Virus record (IMG/VR): IMGVR_UViG_3300007735_000518
Span: 1-24,924 of that record
From: a virus
Strand: one strand, 5' to 3'
DNA: 24,924 nucleotides
Under the pieces are notes generated by a model. It was not told the origin of the DNA. It saw nothing but the letters and a program-made list of their open reading frames with translations, and searched no databases. Below are positions 7,391 through 14,737 of the stretch, in pieces. Position 1 is the stretch's first letter. The number at the start of each line of letters is the position of its first letter. The translations under genes and the position numbers were made by a program.

Positions 7391-7971
7391 TGACGAACCT
7401 GAACGACGCAGGCGCGGTTACCGCGGCCGTGAGCACCAGCGAACTGAAGACGCACGCGCGCATCTATCACGCGCAGGACGACGCATACATCGCCACGCTC
7501 GTGCTCACGGCCACGCAGTGCATCGAGAACGAAACCCGGCGTGCGCTGATTACGCGGGCGTTCTCCTACCAGCTGGAGGCGTTCCCCGCCGACGGGCAGA
7601 TCATCCTGCCCCGCTCGCCCTGGCTAAGTGTCTCCAGCATCACCTACACCGACTCCGCCGGCGTGACGCAGACGCTGGCCAGCAGCGACTACCACGCCTA
7701 CAGCGTGGACATGATCGGCCGGGTGGTGCTGAAGAGCACGTCCTCGTGGCCGGCGACGCTAGGCACGGGCGCGCTCGACGTGACCGTGAACTTTACCGCG
7801 GGCTATGGCGCGTCCACCGCCAGCATCCCCGCTGCCCTGCGCCACGCCGTGCTGCTGCAGGCTGCGCACCTGTACGACAACCGCACCCCCGTCGGCCCGA
7901 CGCAGCTCTACGAGATCCCGCGCAGCGTGGAGCGCCTGATCGTGCAGTACCACTCGGGGGACTATCAGTGA
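7387..7971 (+). CDS. Head-tail connector (gp6/phiE125 gp8-like adaptor)
   Basis: This protein forms the ring below the portal that bridges head and tail. The 194-residue sequence has the family pattern: an N-terminal helical part with ELKTHARIYHAQDDAYIATLV and IENETRRALITRAFSYQLEAFP (shown in pieces of the family motif), then LPRSPWLSVSSITYTDSAG, a GALDVTVNFTAGYG strand block, and a last helix PAALRHAVLLQAAHLYDNR. These match phiE125 gp8 and HK97 gp6-like proteins. ATG 7387 overlaps the previous stop (ATGA), with AGGAAGG (7370-7376) upstream; ATG 7390 is a close alternative. The final residues RSVERLIVQYHSGDY are also typical of the family. Confidence 0.88.
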   Translation: MMTNLNDAGAVTAAVSTSELKTHARIYHAQDDAYIATLVLTATQCIENETRRALITRAFSYQLEAFPADGQIILPRSPWLSVSSITYTDSAGVTQTLASSDYHAYSVDMIGRVVLKSTSSWPATLGTGALDVTVNFTAGYGASTASIPAALRHAVLLQAAHLYDNRTPVGPTQLYEIPRSVERLIVQYHSGDYQ

Positions 7972-8318
7972 ATCCGGGCTACATGCGCACCCCGCTGGAA
8001 CTGCTCGGAGCGTCCACCGCAACCGACGAATACGGCCAGCCCGTGCGCACCGTCAACGCCGCCGGCAGCGGAACGGTGCTCTTCGCCGCGATCAACGACG
8101 CGAGCGCGGACGAGAAGATGAACCACCGCCAGATGAACCAGACGGTGACCCACCGCATCCGCATGCGCTGGCACCCCACCGTCAGCCACCGCAGCCAGCT
8201 GCGCACTGTCAGCGACGAGCAGGGCACCATCTCGCGCACTTGGGAGGTCGTGACGGTCGTGGACTGGCAGGAGCGACGCCAGTACCTCGACCTCATGTGC
8301 CGGGAGATCGTGACCTGA
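7968..8318 (+). CDS. Head closure protein (SPP1 gp16-like, Phage_H_T_join)
   Basis: The 116-residue beta-barrel protein would form the stopper ring that closes the filled head and contacts the tail. Family features are TATDEYGQPVRTV early in the protein, then HRIRMRWHPTVSHRSQL and WEVVTVVDWQERRQYLDLMC near the end, as in the head-tail joining family. The start GTG 7968 overlaps the connector stop by four bases (GTGA), so the frame open further upstream is not used. Length is normal (100-120 residues). Gene order after the connector is exactly that of HK97- and SPP1-like phages, which supports the call. Confidence 0.88.
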   Translation: MNPGYMRTPLELLGASTATDEYGQPVRTVNAAGSGTVLFAAINDASADEKMNHRQMNQTVTHRIRMRWHPTVSHRSQLRTVSDEQGTISRTWEVVTVVDWQERRQYLDLMCREIVT

Positions 8319-8872
8319 TGGCACGCGCCGGGCGCCAGTCGAATCTGCAGAAGTACCTGATCGAGGGGATGCCCGAGCTCAAGGAGGCGATCCGTTCGCT
8401 GAACGAGGAGACGCTGGCCCCGCTGATCCTTGAAGTGCTTGAGGACATCGGCCGTCCCACACGCAACGGCCTGATGCACTACTACCAGGCGAAGAAGGGC
8501 AAGCACGACAACGAGTCACTGAAGCGCGCGATGCAACACCGCTGGTGGAGCCGTCGCCGGCAGGCTGGTCTGCCCGTCGGCTTCTCGCGCGCGCTGGCCG
8601 TGCGCACCCTGACACAGGACGGCTTCGGCTTCAAGGTCGCAAAGCTGAAGAAGTCGGAAGGCTTCTTCATGCGCATTAAGGCGTTCGGCCCTGGCATCCA
8701 CCTGATCGAGAAGGGCCGATACAGCGGTCGCTCGTACACCGGCTGGCGCGCGGGCCTGCTGATGCTGAAGCGCTGGGCGAATGGCGCCGTGGCGCAGCTG
8801 AATCAGAAGATGCCCGTGGCATTTGAGCGTGCCGCGGCTGAGGCTGCTGCGCGTGCGGGGGTAAAGTCGTGA
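8318..8872 (+). CDS. HK97 gp10-like neck/tail protein
   Basis: This 184-residue basic protein occupies the position of HK97 gp10 between head closure and tail terminator. Recognisable parts are an N-terminal helical stretch (MPELKEAIRSLNEETLAPLI), a basic middle (MQHRWWSRRRQAG), and the block GPGIHLIEKGRYSG, which matches the HxxLxExG motif of the gp10 family, followed by a C-terminal helix. It is somewhat longer than the typical 130-150 residues. ATG 8318 overlaps the previous stop (TGATG). Family members are thought to act in tail completion or head-tail joining; the precise role here is inferred. Confidence 0.8.
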   Translation: MARAGRQSNLQKYLIEGMPELKEAIRSLNEETLAPLILEVLEDIGRPTRNGLMHYYQAKKGKHDNESLKRAMQHRWWSRRRQAGLPVGFSRALAVRTLTQDGFGFKVAKLKKSEGFFMRIKAFGPGIHLIEKGRYSGRSYTGWRAGLLMLKRWANGAVAQLNQKMPVAFERAAAEAAARAGVKS

Positions 8873-9330
8873 GCAGCCAGGCAATCGTTGCAGCCGTCCG
8901 CGACGCCCTCACGCAATCGACCAGCGTGACGAATCTGGTGTCTACGCGCATCTTCACCGCGTTTCGCGATGCCAGCACCCTGCCCGCCATCGTGCTCACG
9001 ACCGGGCAAGACGCGAACGTCTCGCCGACCTTCGGCCGCACCGACTGCCTGCGCAAGTTCACCGTCGAGGTGGACTGCATCGCGTCCACGCTGAAGGTGT
9101 CGCGCCAGATCGCCGAGGCCGTGCGATTCAAGATGCACGGCGCCAGCGGCACCAGCCGCAGCGTGCAGATCTTTGAGATCCGCGAGACCGGGATCACCAG
9201 CCAGTACGACGTGGGCAGCGAGGCCACCGAGACCGGCATCCACGTTACGACCGTCACGCTGGAAGCGACGTACCGCTCCAGCTCCGTTTCACCCACGACC
9301 ATCACCGAAGCCGGTGGTGGCGTTCCATGA
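8869..9330 (+). CDS. Tail terminator/completion protein (DUF3168-like)
   Basis: The 153-residue protein has the composition and order of a gp17/DUF3168-type tail completion protein: an N-terminal helix (AIVAAVRDALTQS), the short RIFTAFRDASTLPAIVLTTG segment (in family terms the valley before the first strand), a central beta region with CLRKFTVEVDCIAST, a helix ARQIAEAVRF-like block, and a final strand VTTVTLEATYRS. Such proteins cap the tail tube and fix its length. The start GTG 8869 overlaps the previous stop (GTGA). The last ~15 residues, rich in Ser, Thr and Gly, are a flexible tail. The family call is by pattern and position. Confidence 0.8.
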   Translation: MSSQAIVAAVRDALTQSTSVTNLVSTRIFTAFRDASTLPAIVLTTGQDANVSPTFGRTDCLRKFTVEVDCIASTLKVSRQIAEAVRFKMHGASGTSRSVQIFEIRETGITSQYDVGSEATETGIHVTTVTLEATYRSSSVSPTTITEAGGGVP

Positions 9331-9347
9331 TCTAGGAGGATCACGCC

Positions 9348-9761
9348 ATGCCAATCACCGCAGCCGTGCCCACGTTCGGCACCACCATCACCTTCAACGG
9401 CACCGCCGTCGGCGAAGTGCTGAGTCTGAACATCGACGGCCTCAAGCTGAACACCATCGACGTGACCACGCTGGCCGATCGGCATCGCAAGTTCGTCGCG
9501 GGCCTGATCGATAGCGGCACAATCTCAATGGAGGTCAACATCCTGAGCGCCCACAGCGCCATGTGGGATCAGCTGGATGACACCGCCGCGACGACTGCCC
9601 CGAGCGCCAAGACGTTCTCTCTGTCGTTCGGCAGCAGCACGAACGTGCACACCGCCTCTGGCAACTGCTTCGTGACCGACTACTCGGTGAAGGGCGGACT
9701 CGATTCGTCTCTCACCGCGTCCTTCACCATGAAGATCACCGGCGCCGTCACCCTGGCCTAA
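9348..9761 (+). CDS. Major tail tube protein
   Basis: This is the hexamer-forming protein of the tail tube. The 137-residue sequence starts MPITAAVPTFGTTITFNGTA and carries the typical VGEVLSLNIDGLKLNTIDVT, a stretch ending in GLIDSGTISMEVN, and a C-terminal TASFTMKITGAVTLA strand, as in short siphovirus tail tube proteins. The ribosome binding site AGGAGG (about 9334-9339) with nine bases of spacing is the strongest in the window, as expected for an abundant structural protein. It follows the tail terminator and precedes the chaperone pair, the standard order. Confidence 0.87.
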   Translation: MPITAAVPTFGTTITFNGTAVGEVLSLNIDGLKLNTIDVTTLADRHRKFVAGLIDSGTISMEVNILSAHSAMWDQLDDTAATTAPSAKTFSLSFGSSTNVHTASGNCFVTDYSVKGGLDSSLTASFTMKITGAVTLA

Positions 9762-9764
9762 TCC

Positions 9765-10121
9765 ATGAGCGACCTCAAGACCAAGTTTCTCGGGCTGAAG
9801 GCAACGGTGCCGTGCGAGGTCGTGAATGTCCCCGGCGTCGGAGAGGTCGAAGTACGCGGCCTCACCGCCGCCGGGCGCGACGAGTGGGAGCAGCGCATCT
9901 ACCAGAGCAAGGGCAAGACCGTGCGCAACGTGCGGGCCTCACTGGTGGCGCTGTGCCTGTTCGACGACGGCAAGCCGCTGTTCGGCTCCGGCGACATCGA
10001 GCTGCTCGGCGAACTGCCGGCGCAGGTGATCGACGGGCTGTACGACGTGGCGGCGCGCCTGAGCGGTCTGGGGTCGCAGGACAAGGACACGATCGAAAAA
10101 AACTCCGAGAGCGCCCGCTGA
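9765..10121 (+). CDS. Tail assembly chaperone, zero-frame product (gpG-like)
   Basis: The 118-residue zero-frame protein matches the short tail-assembly chaperone (lambda gpG type) that coats the tape measure during tail assembly. It begins MSDLKTKFLGLKATVPCEVV, has the common GVGEVEVRGLTAAGRDEWEQ block and the LCLFDDGKPLFGSGDIELLG segment, and ends after ...TIEKNSESAR. It starts four bases after the tail tube stop. Near its end lies the slippery heptamer A AAA AAC at 10097-10103, where a fraction of ribosomes should shift back one base and continue into the next frame to make a longer fusion protein. Assignment is strong because of sequence, position and the frameshift site together. Confidence 0.88.
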   Translation: MSDLKTKFLGLKATVPCEVVNVPGVGEVEVRGLTAAGRDEWEQRIYQSKGKTVRNVRASLVALCLFDDGKPLFGSGDIELLGELPAQVIDGLYDVAARLSGLGSQDKDTIEKNSESAR

Positions 10122-10147
10122 GGCAGTTTCTGTTTCGGCTGGCGCTC
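10097..10147 (+). promoter_or_regulatory. Programmed -1 frameshift site with stimulatory hairpin
   Basis: A AAA AAC (10097-10103) is in the correct phase (zero-frame codons GAA AAA AAC) for a -1 slip. Five bases later GAGCGCC (10109-10115) can pair with GGCGCTC (10141-10147), a 7-bp GC-rich stem at the usual distance for a stimulator. The -1 frame is open from here to 10438. This is the same logic as lambda G/GT. Confidence 0.88.
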
Positions 10148-10438
10148 GCGTTGGGCAGGACGGTCGGAGAACTGGAGGAGACTTTGAGCGGCAAAGAGCT
10201 GACTGAGTGGCAGGCGTTTGAGGCCATCGACGGCCCGATCGGCAACCAGCGCGCGGACCTGCGCGCCGGGATTGTCGCGGCCACGCTCGCCAACTGCCAC
10301 CGCTCAAGCAAGGCAGCCGCCTTCAAGCCTCAGGACTTCATGCCGTTCGTGGAACGCCCGAAGCAGTCGCAGGAAGCGATGGCTGAGATGCTGGCCCAGG
10401 CGTTCGGCGTCAAGCCCAAATGGAAGGACGGTGCGTGA
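10103..10438 (+). CDS. Frameshift extension of tail chaperone (gpT-like part of the fusion)
   Basis: This open frame, -1 relative to the preceding gene, has no good start of its own and should be made only as a fusion of about 224 residues covering 9765-10103 then 10103-10438. Its sequence fits the T-type tail chaperone domain: FLFRLALALGRTVGELEETL, then ELTEWQAFEAIDGPIG, and RAGIVAATLANCHRSSKAAA followed by KPQDFMPF, the diagnostic end motif of DUF4035-like proteins. The T part recruits tail tube subunits to the chaperone-coated tape measure. The stop overlaps the tape measure start (TGATG). The zero-frame product stops at 10121. Confidence 0.87.
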   Translation, partial: LRERPLRQFLFRLALALGRTVGELEETLSGKELTEWQAFEAIDGPIGNQRADLRAGIVAATLANCHRSSKAAAFKPQDFMPFVERPKQSQEAMAEMLAQAFGVKPKWKDGA

Positions 10439-11661
10439 TGGGTGTCATCGGATCTTTGACTGCGCGCATGGTGCTGGAGACGGGTGAATACATGGCGGCC
10501 ACCGAGAAGGTGGTGCGGCGGACTGACATGATGGGCGGGCAGATTGGTCGAATCCTGCAGAAGGCTGGCAGCACGTACTCGAAGGCGATGATGAAGTCGA
10601 TCGTGGGCGTCTTCGGCATTGGCATGGCCGACACGATGGTGCGGTCAATCAGCGAGAACCTGAAAACCAACGCCTTCGGCTCTGTCGGCATGAACATCGG
10701 CTACGCAATTGCCAATGGAATCGCGGACGGCCTGAAGTCTGCTCCAGTCGCTGGCGCGCTTGGCGAAGCGCTGGCCTCGTTTACAGGCCCGGCGTTTGAC
10801 GCATACGCCGACAAGCAGAAGTCCTCGGAGGCAATTCGATTTTCGAGCGACGGCGGGATTGGTGGCTTCCTGCAGGAATACTTCTATGGCGGCAACGCAT
10901 CAGGACGCCAAGACGTTGCCATCGACAAGCAGAAGCAGCAGGCTTCGGCTGCACAGGTTGCCGCCGACATCACCAAGCAGTACGAGCGGCAGGCGGCGCT
11001 CATTAGCGCATCTTCAGAAGAAGAGAAGCAGGCTCTGGAGCGCCAGTACGAGCGCGAGGACGTAATTGCAAAGATCAGCGACGCACTAGCAAAAAGTGGC
11101 GCAGATCAAAAGACCATTGCAGATGCTCAACGCTCCGCAGCCGCCGCCCTGGACAAGGTGAACGCGGCGCAGGATCAGGCCGCCGAGCAGGCGCGGATCA
11201 TCAAGGAGCAGTGGGCCGAGTACGAGCAGATCATGGCCGACATTCAGGAAATGGACGAGGTTTCCCTGATGGTGCAGGACGAGCTCAACGAGCGCGAAAA
11301 GGATCGCGTCGATTTCATGCGCGATCTGCAGAACGCCTACGACGCTTCAATCATGTCGGAGCATGATCTGTTCCAGAAGCAGCTCGACAGCCTCGGCATC
11401 ATGGGTGAGCAGGCCGAGAAGGCGTGGGACTTGCATGACGCGATGGAGGCCCAGAAGCTGACCGCCGACGCCACCCAGCGCCTGCAGCGGATGATGGGCT
11501 TCAGCAACGTCGAGAGCCTGAACACGGCCATCGGCGGCGTGAAGGTCTCGGGCATGTCCTCGTTCAGCCTGGAGCGGATGATGCCGACGCAGGACGCCAT
11601 CCGGGCCGCCGTGCAGCAGATCGCAAAGAACACCGCACCCCTCGCGGCAGGAGCACCCTGA
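10438..11661 (+). CDS. Short tail tape measure protein
   Basis: The position directly after the chaperone pair identifies this as the tape measure protein that sets tail length and fills the tube. The 407-residue protein has an N-terminal region (MGVIGSLTARMVLETGEYM), a hydrophobic Gly/Ala-rich segment around residues 55-115 (IVGVFGIGMADTMV, GYAIANGIADGL), and a long charged coiled-coil stretch at about 165-330 (AEQARIIKEQWAEYEQIMAD). It is unusually short; lambda's is about 850 residues. At about 0.15 nm per residue it predicts a tail near 60 nm. The middle is more AT-rich than neighbouring genes. ATG 10438 overlaps the previous stop. Function is inferred from context, since tape measure proteins are poorly conserved. 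Confidence 0.78.
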   Translation: MGVIGSLTARMVLETGEYMAATEKVVRRTDMMGGQIGRILQKAGSTYSKAMMKSIVGVFGIGMADTMVRSISENLKTNAFGSVGMNIGYAIANGIADGLKSAPVAGALGEALASFTGPAFDAYADKQKSSEAIRFSSDGGIGGFLQEYFYGGNASGRQDVAIDKQKQQASAAQVAADITKQYERQAALISASSEEEKQALERQYEREDVIAKISDALAKSGADQKTIADAQRSAAAALDKVNAAQDQAAEQARIIKEQWAEYEQIMADIQEMDEVSLMVQDELNEREKDRVDFMRDLQNAYDASIMSEHDLFQKQLDSLGIMGEQAEKAWDLHDAMEAQKLTADATQRLQRMMGFSNVESLNTAIGGVKVSGMSSFSLERMMPTQDAIRAAVQQIAKNTAPLAAGAP

Positions 11662-12593
11662 TGGCTATCACGATCGCCCAGAAGCCCAACGGCACCAGCG
11701 TCACTTTCGACCGCGGCAAGTGGCAGGCGTCGAGCGCCTATGTAATCACCGACACGGCCGGCGCCCAGCTGAACGCCGGGCAGATCATGTCGGACACGAC
11801 GGTGAACGCGAAACTTGGCCCGTCCGACATGGGCGGCAGCAGCGGCGCGCTCGATGAACTGGACGGGTCAGGCGTTTCCGGCAGCGCCATTTACTTCGCC
11901 GGCCGCCTGCGTCAGGTCGGGTTCGACCTCAAGCAGGTCGATGACGGTGGCTACGTCTGGGAAGCGGTCGTGCATTTCGACTCCAGCGTGGGCGACAGCA
12001 CGGGCACGATCACGCCAGTCGATGCGCGCAACGAGGGGCAGCCGTCGTTCATCGCGATCGAGTACAGCGTCCAAGGCGAGCCGGTGGATATCTGGCGCGC
12101 CGGCGCAACTGCTCCGACCAACAAGTCAACACCAGCCGACACCGACATCGGCGGCACCAAGGTGGACAGCGGCGGCGAGCCGATCAGCAGCTTCAACAAC
12201 GTCGCGCGCGTGACCGTGCGAAACGTCATTGTTGGCCGCCCGACTCCCCCGCTGGGATTCATCAACAAGCGCAACAGCAACTCATACTCGATCGGCCCGT
12301 ACTCGTTCCCGGCTGACACCCTGCTTTTCACGGGCTGCAATATCAGCCGCGTCGGCAGCAGCACCTACGAGATCGTGTACTCGTTTGCATACGACGAGAA
12401 GTTCCACCTGCGTCAGATCGCAAAGAAGAGCGCCGAAAACGGCGAGGTTGTCAAGTCTGCGAAGGCCGACACCTGTGGAGGCACGCCGACCGCGCCGCCA
12501 AGCGGTGAAACGTCGCACGCTTCCTGCGTCTTCTGGCGCCAGCCGTTCCCCGACACCATCAGCTTCCCGCCCACCGGAATGTTCACGACATGA
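11661..12593 (+). CDS. Probable distal tail/baseplate protein, unknown family
   Basis: This 310-residue, beta-rich protein follows the tape measure gene with a TGATG overlap, the slot usually held by the distal tail protein or baseplate hub. I do not recognise a named family with certainty. Visible parts are a Gly/Ser/Asp-rich N-terminal half and a block with NNVARVTVRNVIVGRP, YSFPADTLLFTGCN and STYEIVYSFAYDEKFHLRQI. The last block (a TLLFxG turn, then YEIVYSFAYD) recalls, from memory, tail-region proteins of prophages in Planctomycetota that contain a WEISFKFA-like segment. It ends in a Pro/Ser/Thr-rich tail. Role at the tail tip is inferred from gene order only. Confidence 0.7.
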   Translation: MAITIAQKPNGTSVTFDRGKWQASSAYVITDTAGAQLNAGQIMSDTTVNAKLGPSDMGGSSGALDELDGSGVSGSAIYFAGRLRQVGFDLKQVDDGGYVWEAVVHFDSSVGDSTGTITPVDARNEGQPSFIAIEYSVQGEPVDIWRAGATAPTNKSTPADTDIGGTKVDSGGEPISSFNNVARVTVRNVIVGRPTPPLGFINKRNSNSYSIGPYSFPADTLLFTGCNISRVGSSTYEIVYSFAYDEKFHLRQIAKKSAENGEVVKSAKADTCGGTPTAPPSGETSHASCVFWRQPFPDTISFPPTGMFTT

Positions 12594-13120
12594 GGGTGAA
12601 CGGCGCATGGCACCTGAAGGTCGGCCCCTGGTCACCGAACCAGGTCCGTGCCATTGCCGACGCCGTGAACAAGGTCAACGACGCTGCGCCGCAACCGAAC
12701 AGCGGCAGCGCATCCGGGCCGACTGTGTTCCTCGCGCGCATCACGGGCGCGACCCCCGTGTCTGGCAAGACGGCCGTCTATGGCGGGAGCACCTCGGCCC
12801 GTCCCGTTGCGTGGACCTACGACTGGGAAGAGGTGAGCCTCAACACCAGCGACGCCTACGAGACGACGAAGAGCTACCGCCGGACCAGCACGCTGGCGGG
12901 CACGAAGGGCAAGGCGTTCAACGGGTGCGAAGGCGTACAGATGATTGGCACCACCGCCACGCTCGGGCCCGGCATCACCACCAGCAACATCCCGAACGGC
13001 TTCACCTTCAAGGAGATCGCCACGAACACCGTGGTGCTCATGTACGCGCTGTCGCGCGACAACGGTGAGCCGTGCTTCTTCTTCTCTGTCCCCAACGCCG
13101 TGACAGGAACATGCTCGTGA
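12590..13120 (+). CDS. Probable virion protein of unknown function
   Basis: The 176-residue protein starts at ATG 12590, overlapping the previous stop (ATGA). It has an N-terminal helix (SPNQVRAIADAVNKVNDA), then a Gly/Ser/Thr-rich, probably beta-structured body with VFLARITGATPVSGKTAVYG, AWTYDWEEVSL and TFKEIATNTVVLMYALSRD, ending in a Cys-containing tail. The body resembles short virion-associated proteins that carry bound ligands or decorate the tail tip, but I recognise no family. Position after the probable distal tail gene suggests a tail-tip or fibre accessory component. Confidence 0.65.
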   Translation: MRVNGAWHLKVGPWSPNQVRAIADAVNKVNDAAPQPNSGSASGPTVFLARITGATPVSGKTAVYGGSTSARPVAWTYDWEEVSLNTSDAYETTKSYRRTSTLAGTKGKAFNGCEGVQMIGTTATLGPGITTSNIPNGFTFKEIATNTVVLMYALSRDNGEPCFFFSVPNAVTGTCS

Positions 13121-13404
13121 GCCCCACCCCGATCGGACCCCGGCATCAGACGCACCCGCAGCTCGCCACGGCGATCAGCGTCATGCAGCTGTTCGTGCTG
13201 GTGGTGGGCGTCGCCGGCGTGTTCATCACGCTCGGCCGCAAGGACGCCATCCTCGACCGCCAAGACCGCGACCTGACCGAACTGCGCAGCATCGTGGGCG
13301 ACCTGGTGAAGTCGCAGGTGCTGGGAGCAGCGAACGACCAGAAGCACGGGGAGGCGCTTCAGCAGGTCGCGAACCGCCTCGACCGGCTGGAGGGGCGGCG
13401 GTGA
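13117..13404 (+). CDS. Small membrane protein with coiled coil (lysis cassette candidate)
   Basis: The 95-residue protein has one transmembrane segment (about residues 16-37, VMQLFVLVVGVAGVFITLG) followed by a charged coiled coil of about 55 residues (DRQDRDLTELRSIVGDLV ... NRLDRLEGRR). This is the layout of inner-membrane spanins (Rz-like) and of DUF2730-like phage proteins. I choose GTG 13117, which overlaps the previous stop (GTGA) and has AGGA eight bases upstream, over ATG 13111, where the AGGAAC would touch the start. It overlaps the next gene by four bases. Holin or spanin function is inferred only from topology and neighbours. Confidence 0.7.
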   Translation: MSPTPIGPRHQTHPQLATAISVMQLFVLVVGVAGVFITLGRKDAILDRQDRDLTELRSIVGDLVKSQVLGAANDQKHGEALQQVANRLDRLEGRR

Positions 13405-13919
13405 TCCGGGCGCTGCTGTTCCTGCTCCTCGTCGCCCTGGCGGCCTGCAGCCCTAGCCGACAGATCGCGGTGTCGGCGACCGACGCGCAGGAGGGGGCTG
13501 GCACCATCGCCCGCCTCGCCACGCACATCGGAAGCGTGTCCACCCAGCCCGACGTGGTGGCCGAGGCTGCGACGATCGTGCTGGAGGCCCAGAAGATCGA
13601 GCGGGCCGCAGCGTCGATCCACGAGGCGCTGCCAGGCGTCGAGGATCAGACCCCGTGGTGGGCCAGTCTAATGGGCTGGGGCTTCGCTGCGGCGATCGTG
13701 GTGGCCGTGGTGGTGCTGCTGTGGCAGACGGGCATCGGGCAGGCGCTGCGTGCAGCCGTGGGGCTCATCCCCCGGCGCGCGCGCACCGAGGCCGCCCTCG
13801 CCGCCGCGACCCTCGACCCGGCTCAAACCGAAAACGTACGCGAGTGGATTAGCGCCAAGCGCGCCGCTGACCCGCTCTTCGATTCCGCGTTTCGCGCGCA
13901 GCAGGAGAAGCGCACATGA
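13401..13919 (+). CDS. Lipoprotein with second membrane segment (lysis cassette candidate)
   Basis: The 172-residue product begins with a lipoprotein signal, MIRALLFLLLVALAACSPS, with lipobox LAAC and modified Cys16. An external Ala/Thr-rich helical segment follows (to about residue 84), then a clear transmembrane helix (about 92-110, WGFAAAIVVAVVVLLW) and a C-terminal part of about 60 residues. An outer-membrane spanin would have the lipobox but not the second membrane helix, so this is either an inner-membrane lipoprotein or an unusual lysis protein. The start GTG 13401 overlaps the previous stop by four bases, with GGAGGGG upstream. No family is recognised. Confidence 0.7.
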   Translation: MIRALLFLLLVALAACSPSRQIAVSATDAQEGAGTIARLATHIGSVSTQPDVVAEAATIVLEAQKIERAAASIHEALPGVEDQTPWWASLMGWGFAAAIVVAVVVLLWQTGIGQALRAAVGLIPRRARTEAALAAATLDPAQTENVREWISAKRAADPLFDSAFRAQQEKRT

Positions 13920-14053
13920 TCATCCTCGCCACCATCGAGAGCCTCATCGGTTCGACCTGGGCCGCTATCGCCACGCTGGCCATCGGCTACATCGCTGGCC
14001 ACCTTGTGAGCGTGACCCGCATCGCCTCGTGGATTCCGGGCAAGAAGGACTAA
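13916..14053 (+). CDS. 45-residue single-pass membrane protein
   Basis: A short gene starting at ATG 13916, overlapping the previous stop (ATGA), and ending at TAA 14051-14053. The product MIILATIESLIGSTWAAIAT continues with LAIGYIAGHL and ends in a basic tail WIPGKKD. Almost the whole first 30 residues form one hydrophobic helix. It is the third membrane gene in a row, all overlapping by four bases, so it probably acts with the two before it, for example as a pinholin, antiholin or membrane scaffold. Good codon use and coupled start support that it is real despite its size. Confidence 0.65.
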   Translation: MIILATIESLIGSTWAAIATLAIGYIAGHLVSVTRIASWIPGKKD

Positions 14054-14056
14054 CCC

Positions 14057-14737
14057 GTGAGCATGATGCAGGCGGGGTGCTGCTGCGGTGGCGAATGTTC
14101 GTGCCCGAGCGGCACCACATTGCCTAGCAGCGTTTCCCTGACCATCACCGTAACTGGTTGCCAAGGCACCACCGCTGTAATCACATGCGTTTTGCTACTG
14201 AACGCAAATGCACCGTGCGTGGTTGGTGTATGCCTGTGCCAAAAGTATTCATTTACGGCCAACCTAAACACAGCTGGCGGGTGCAGCGGGAACTATGCGT
14301 GCGACATGCCATACGATTCCTTCGACACTTGCCAAAACGGAACGCCAGACCCGGGGCAAGCATTGATCGGCATCGCCAAAGCGTCGCTAGGAACGAACGG
14401 AATTGGTTTTGATTCTGCGGAATACCCGGCCTGCGACGTGTGGTTTTTGCGCTTGACGTTAGAACTCAAGGCCGGGCTGAGTAACCCCACCGCGCAATCC
14501 GCAACTGACGTTTGCAACGATTGCCACTGGCACAACCCAAGCGCGCCGTGTCTCAGCCCTGCGTCTCAAACTTTTGACATGGGATTCTGGAAAGCCACCG
14601 GCCAAGACCCGCGAGGCACCTATGTGTCTGCCGTTGGTAGCCCGATTCCAGAAACCTGCTGGGTGGATGCTCCACCTTCGTGCGAGCCGTGTACTGGATT
14701 GTGGGGCATGACCATCAACGACATCACCATCGCATGA
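14057..14737 (+). CDS. Cysteine-rich protein of unknown function
   Basis: The 226-residue protein contains 20 cysteines. It starts MSMMQAGCCCGGECSCPSG, then has a probable beta-sandwich-like body (SSVSLTITVTGCQGTTAVIT), CVVGVCLCQKYSF, CSGNYACDMPYDSFDTC and, near the end, CNDCHWHNPSAPC and CEPCTGLWGM. No signal peptide or membrane segment is visible. The gene is markedly more AT-rich than its neighbours, suggesting recent acquisition. GTG 14057 follows the preceding stop by three bases; ATG 14063 or 14066 are alternatives. Cysteine pairs suggest metal binding or disulfides. Similar CCCGG-CxC starts occur, from memory, in uncharacterised proteins of Planctomycetota. Placement next to virion genes suggests a structural or host-surface role, not proven. 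Confidence 0.72.
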   Translation: MSMMQAGCCCGGECSCPSGTTLPSSVSLTITVTGCQGTTAVITCVLLLNANAPCVVGVCLCQKYSFTANLNTAGGCSGNYACDMPYDSFDTCQNGTPDPGQALIGIAKASLGTNGIGFDSAEYPACDVWFLRLTLELKAGLSNPTAQSATDVCNDCHWHNPSAPCLSPASQTFDMGFWKATGQDPRGTYVSAVGSPIPETCWVDAPPSCEPCTGLWGMTINDITIA

